The translations under genes and the position numbers were made by a program. Positions 49,367 to 52,400 of a stretch of 52,400 nucleotides of DNA are shown here, piece by piece (position 1 is the first letter of the stretch; each line of letters opens with the position of its first letter). This stretch comes from an uncultured Oscillospiraceae bacterium (lineage in GTDB: Bacteria; Bacillota; Clostridia; Oscillospirales; Oscillospiraceae), in NCBI GenBank assembly GCA_905235655.1, contig CAJOMA010000004.1, forward strand, positions 1 through 52,400, read 5' to 3'. The notes beneath the pieces are model-generated. The model saw only the letters and a program-made list of their open reading frames with translations. It searched no databases and had not been told where the DNA came from.

Positions 49367-50383
49367 ATGCAGCAATATTCCGACTGTCCGCAGGTACTCC
49401 GTGAGTTTTTGTCCTACCACGAAACGATCAAAGGTCAATCCGCCCGCACGATCAGCGAATACTATCTCGATCTGCGGCTTTTCTTGCGTTTCATGAAGCT
49501 GGTCAAGAATGAAATGCCCTATACGACCGACCTCAATTCGATTTCGATCAAGGACGTTGATTTGGAATTTATAAAAACGATAACTATTACTGATATTTAT
49601 GATTTTCTATCGTATCTTGCCAACGACCGGAAATCCGATGAATACGCGGACGCAGGAATCGGCGCGGCGGCGCGCTTCCGTAAGCTGTCTGCGATCAAGT
49701 CCTTCTATAAGTATCTGACCGTTCGCACGAAGCTCCTGACGGTCAATCCCGTCAAGGATATGGAGTATCCAAAGCTGCAAAAAGCGCTTCCCCGCTATCT
49801 GACGCTCGAGGAGTCCAAACAGCTCCTGCTGTCGGTGCATGGACCGAACGCGGCGCGTGATTATGCGATTTTGATGCTGTTTCTGAACTGTGGAATCCGC
49901 CGCTCCGAGCTTGTCGGTCTCAATTTGACGGACGTTTATGAGGACAGAATCCGCGTTTTAGGCAAAGGCAACAAGGAACGCTTCGTCTATTTCGGCTCCG
50001 CCTGCAAGGCAGCGATCGACGCCTACCTGCCGGAGCGCAAAAAGCAGGTGCTGAGCGACGATCGCGCTCTGTTCGGCTCGCGTGACAGCAACCGGATCAG
50101 CGTTACGGCGGTACATCGACTGGTCAAAAAGCACATTCTGGCGGCAGGACTCGACCCCGAGCGCTTTTCCGCGCACAAGCTGCGCCACACGGCGGCGACG
50201 CTGATGCTGAAAAACGGCGTGGATATCCGCACGGTGCAGGAGGTTCTCGGACACGAACACTTGAATACCACGGAAATCTATACCCACATTGAAAGCACAG
50301 AGCTGAAAATCGCAGCGGAGGCCAATCCCCTCTCCAGACTGACAAAACCGGAGGGATCCGATGAAGAAAACGCTGATTTTTGA
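49367..50383 (+). CDS. Tyrosine recombinase, XerC/integrase-like
   Basis: A 338-residue recombinase with the N-terminal SAM-like domain (SYHETIKGQSARTISEYYLD) longer than in XerC/XerD because of an insertion around 60-95. The catalytic residues are all present: Arg in LNCGIRRSELVGLN, Lys in LGKGNKERFVYF, HKLRHTAATLMLKNGVDI, LGHEHLNTTEIYTH. It is probably the XerC partner of the 39-kb XerD, although standalone Clostridia recombinases look alike. GGAGG lies before the ATG. Its end overlaps the HAD gene by 23 nt. Confidence 0.88.
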   Translation: MQQYSDCPQVLREFLSYHETIKGQSARTISEYYLDLRLFLRFMKLVKNEMPYTTDLNSISIKDVDLEFIKTITITDIYDFLSYLANDRKSDEYADAGIGAAARFRKLSAIKSFYKYLTVRTKLLTVNPVKDMEYPKLQKALPRYLTLEESKQLLLSVHGPNAARDYAILMLFLNCGIRRSELVGLNLTDVYEDRIRVLGKGNKERFVYFGSACKAAIDAYLPERKKQVLSDDRALFGSRDSNRISVTAVHRLVKKHILAAGLDPERFSAHKLRHTAATLMLKNGVDIRTVQEVLGHEHLNTTEIYTHIESTELKIAAEANPLSRLTKPEGSDEENADF

Positions 50384-51011
50384 TCTGGATGGCACCGTTC
50401 TCGACACCCTGAAAGATTTGCAAAATAGTGTAAATTTTGCGCTGAAATCTTATAATTTCCGGCAAAAATCGCTCGAAGATGTCAGAAATTCGGTCGGAAA
50501 CGGTCTAAAAATGCTGATTCGGCGCACGCTTCCGACGGAGGCGGACGAAATGACCGTCTACCAAGTGCTGTCCACGATGAAGGAGCACTACCGGCTGCAC
50601 TGTCACGATGAAACAGCGCCGTATGACGGCGTGCCGGAGCTGTTGCACCGACTGCACACGGAGGGCTTCCGCATGGCGATCGTCTCGAACAAGGCGGATG
50701 CGATGACGAAAGAACTGCATCGCGTGTTCTTCTCCGATACGATTCAGGTTGCCATCGGGGAAACGGAGCGGCTGCATCGAAAACCCGCGCCGGATATGGT
50801 ATTCGAGGCGCTTCGGCAGCTCGGAACGGAGCAAAGCGACGCGATCTGTATCGGTGATTCCGAGGTAGATATCGAGACGGCGAGGAATGCGGGACTTCCC
50901 TGCCTGTCCGTAGGCTGGGGCTTCCGTTCCGAGGAAGCGCTGCTTGCGGCAGGCGCGGGTACGCTCTGTCGCACGCCGCAAGAGTTATATGAAGCGATAA
51001 AAGGAGCCTGA
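50361..51011 (+). CDS. HAD-family hydrolase, phosphoglycolate phosphatase-like
   Basis: A 216-residue HAD hydrolase. Motif I is LIFDLDGTVLDTLKDL, motif II is MAIVSNKADAM, and the C-terminal motif is CIGDSEVDIETARNAGLP. The four-helix cap places it with Gph/PpaX-type enzymes acting on phosphoglycolate or small phosphates. The start lies inside the recombinase gene (KKTLIFDLDG follows GGAGGGATCCG), so the two are translationally coupled. A terminator overlaps its stop. Confidence 0.9.
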   Translation: MKKTLIFDLDGTVLDTLKDLQNSVNFALKSYNFRQKSLEDVRNSVGNGLKMLIRRTLPTEADEMTVYQVLSTMKEHYRLHCHDETAPYDGVPELLHRLHTEGFRMAIVSNKADAMTKELHRVFFSDTIQVAIGETERLHRKPAPDMVFEALRQLGTEQSDAICIGDSEVDIETARNAGLPCLSVGWGFRSEEALLAAGAGTLCRTPQELYEAIKGA

Positions 51012-51028
51012 AAATGGCTCCTTTTATT
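50999..51028 (+). terminator. Terminator after the HAD gene
   Basis: AAAAGGAGCC pairs with GGCTCCTTTT around TGAAAAT, then TATT; the A-rich left arm could also serve the minus-strand gene. Confidence 0.88.
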
Positions 51029-51029
51029 G

Positions 51030-52037
51030 TTATAAGTTCAGGATTTTCTTGTAATACGGCCAAAGTCCGCACTTTTCGGGGTAATGGGGCGCGAGCTGGC
51101 AAAGATCGGTGCCGGGGTACTCGTTGCCCTCGATGATCACGGGACCGTCCGGCGTGATTGCAACATCCCAGCCGACGTGCCGCATTTGCGGCAGCACCAT
51201 CGCCGCCTTCTTCGCCAGCGCGATCGCGTCGGGCACCATGGGAAGCTGATAGCCCTCGAAGACGACGCCGGTATCGGGATGGGCGGTGAAGACATTGAAA
51301 TAATCGTCTGTCGCAACAGAGCAGATTTTGCCGGTCGTTTCATCCACGCGGCAGAGCATGCCGCCGCGTCCCGTGTTATCGCAGCAGCCGCCTCCCCTGC
51401 CGATCTTGACCATGATATAGGCGATCAGCACGTCGTCGTCGACAACATCCGTCACGATCCGCATGGAATTGACGGACGACGGATGGAGCTTTGCCATATC
51501 CGGATGCTGCTTGATCGCATGCTCCAGAATCGGCAGGTTTTTCTTGTGTACATAGTTCAAAATCGCTTCAGTATTCTCAAAATCCGCGACGTTGACCTTT
51601 TCCACACCCGCGCCGCAGGAGCCGTGATTCGGCTTTGCGAAGAAGCAGGTTTGCCCCTGCAGGAATTCTTCCAGCTCCGCCACGGTCGCCGTCTCGCCGT
51701 TGAGGGTTTTGCGGCACAGGAACGGCGCGAAGCGTTCGTTAAAGCGCAGCTTGTCGTCAAATTCCTCCGCGATCGAATAGTCGTTCATCAGCTCGCAGAC
51801 CTTCTTGTTGCGCACGCGCGTCAGATAGGTGTTGCGCTGCTTGCCGTTCATATTATAGAAGCCGAACATGACGTAATCGTAGTAGCCCGCGCCGTAGCGC
51901 AGGGCGCACCACGCCATCGAGCAAAGCGTCCGCGCTTTGCTCTGTCCGCATTTTTCCTTGACGACACCGGTCATTTGCTTGAGCTTATCAAATTTCATCC
52001 CGCGCACCACGCGGGCGAAATATTTGATTCCGGGCAT
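51030..52037 (-). CDS. Sugar-transfer-associated ATP-grasp protein
   Basis: A 335-residue protein with an ATP-grasp core. After a basic, helical N-terminus (MPGIKYFARVVRGMKFDKLK) come CFFAKPNHGSCGAGVEKV (ATP loop), HPSSVNSMRIVT, GGCCDNTGRGGMLCRVD and the C-terminal metal site VGWDVAITPDGPVIIEGNEYPG. From memory this is the alpha-L-glutamate-ligase/TupA-like group found near capsule and teichuronic-acid loci; it probably forms an amide or ester on a wall polymer. No glycan locus is present. AGGGAGGG lies before the ATG. It is 13 nt after radA in the same direction. Confidence 0.88.
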   Translation of the reverse strand: MPGIKYFARVVRGMKFDKLKQMTGVVKEKCGQSKARTLCSMAWCALRYGAGYYDYVMFGFYNMNGKQRNTYLTRVRNKKVCELMNDYSIAEEFDDKLRFNERFAPFLCRKTLNGETATVAELEEFLQGQTCFFAKPNHGSCGAGVEKVNVADFENTEAILNYVHKKNLPILEHAIKQHPDMAKLHPSSVNSMRIVTDVVDDDVLIAYIMVKIGRGGGCCDNTGRGGMLCRVDETTGKICSVATDDYFNVFTAHPDTGVVFEGYQLPMVPDAIALAKKAAMVLPQMRHVGWDVAITPDGPVIIEGNEYPGTDLCQLAPHYPEKCGLWPYYKKILNL

Positions 52038-52050
52038 AGACTTCCCTCCC

Positions 52051-52303
52051 TCAAAGCGCGACGGCGATCGCCTCGCGGACGTTTTTTACGCGCAGAAGCT
52101 CCAGACCGTCGGGAGCCTTAAGCTCCTTTGTACCGCTGCGCGGGATGATACACTGCGTAAAGCCGAGCCTGCGAATCTCCGCAAGCCGCTGCGAAAGCTG
52201 ACCGACCGCGCGAATCTCGCCGGTCAGTCCGACCTCGCCGACTGCGGCGAGCAGATCGGAAACGGGCTTGTCCTGCGCCGCGGAAGCGGCGGCGATCACG
52301 ACT
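52051..52303 (-). CDS. radA: DNA repair protein RadA, C-terminal fragment at the contig end
   Basis: About 83 residues of the Lon-like C-terminal domain of RadA/Sms: VIAAASAAQDKPV, GEVGLTGEIRAVGQLSQRLAEI, GFTQCIIPRSG and LLRVKNVREAIAVAL. RadA extends DNA branches during recombination and transformation, in keeping with dprA elsewhere in the window. The N-terminal zinc finger, Walker motifs and KNRFG are absent because the homology stops at about 52300, where unrelated sequence begins. Confidence 0.9.
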
Positions 52304-52400
52304 TACCCAACTCAGACGACTTGTAAATGGAGTTGCCCGTGCGGACGGTATAGCCTCTTACAACTCCATGAGAGTCATAACGTAGTTTCAGGTCGTAACC
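52300..52400 (-). other. Foreign segment at the window end, C-terminus of an unidentified protein
   Basis: The last 100 nt do not continue RadA in any frame. On the minus strand one frame is open from the edge to a TGA at the join, reading GYDLKLRYDSHGVVRGYTVR then TGNSIYKSSELGKS. Codon use is less GC-rich. It faintly recalls the ends of Bacteroidota mobilisation/relaxase proteins, but this is a weak recollection. Probably an assembly chimera. Confidence 0.5.

Noticed and set aside
39215-50383. Integrated mobile element bounded by the two tyrosine recombinases
   Set aside because: The 10 kb between them is ordinary Clostridia housekeeping (yqeG, efp, rplS, nadE); both proteins look Xer-like and lie in chromosomal context.

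Overview
The window reads as part of a genome of an anaerobic Bacillota, most likely Clostridia of the Oscillospirales (Ruminococcaceae/Oscillospiraceae) type. The evidence is the gene content and order (plsX-rnc-smc-ftsY; rph-rdgB-yhbY-nadD/yqeK-LCP-rsfS-leuS; queA-tgt-yajC-TIGR04086; yqeG-M24 peptidase-efp-CD1247), a GC-rich codon bias, AAGGAGG-type ribosome binding sites, frequent TTG starts, and many sigma-A promoters with exact 17-nt spacers. Almost everything is chromosomal housekeeping. Both ends look like assembly joins to unrelated DNA and should not be read as biology.

Layout. 1-816 (minus): the C-terminal half of an FtsH protease from another organism (Coriobacteriia-like from memory), joined in frame at a stretch of about 20 nt to the first residues of a Clostridia-type membrane protein. 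893-9128: RsuA-type pseudouridine synthase; a division and envelope operon (PucR/CdaR-type regulator, ftsE, ftsX, coiled-coil M23 hydrolase, S41 protease lipoprotein); then greA-lysS. 9364-13227: the most accessory-looking part. A 42-residue peptide gene is divergent from an operon encoding a MATE transporter fused to an RsbW-like ATPase domain, a DUF4298-like protein, a SAM methyltransferase and an Sfp-type phosphopantetheinyl transferase. 13329-21352: ribokinase-like kinase, an internally shortened TrmH-type methyltransferase, dprA, topA, trmFO, plsX, rnc. 21457-33013: smc, ftsY, rph, rdgB, yhbY, nadD-yqeK fusion, LCP protein, rsfS, leuS. 33165-35624: rpsU, an orphan xdhC, a 23-residue Cys-rich micropeptide with tandem promoters and a 26-bp perfect hairpin, a palindromic tRNA-end repeat region, tRNA-Val(CAC), msrA. 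35745-43834: queA, tgt, yajC, a TIGR04086-like membrane protein, a XerD-like recombinase, an unknown minus-strand gene, yqeG, an M24 peptidase, efp, a CD1247-like acidic protein and a phage holin-like mini-gene. 43885-46785 (minus): a bacterial PH-domain protein and a P-type ATPase. 47049-51011: rplS, nadE, an AT-rich small lipoprotein, a second tyrosine recombinase behind a long structured leader, and a HAD phosphatase. 51030-52303 (minus): an ATP-grasp protein and the C-terminus of RadA. 52300-52400 does not continue RadA.

The genes cover translation (lysS, leuS, efp, rpsU, rplS, rsfS, tRNA and rRNA modification), chromosome segregation and division (smc, ftsEX with its hydrolase, Xer recombinases, topA), protein targeting (ftsY, yajC), cofactors (nadD, nadE) and envelope functions. 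I see no CRISPR array, intact prophage, insertion sequence or defence system. The best leads for something undescribed are the peptide/MATE-ATPase/methyltransferase/PPTase locus, the micropeptide-hairpin unit at 34.4-34.8 kb, and the structured leader before the second recombinase. Calls rest on reading motifs in the translations and on family knowledge; no database search was run.
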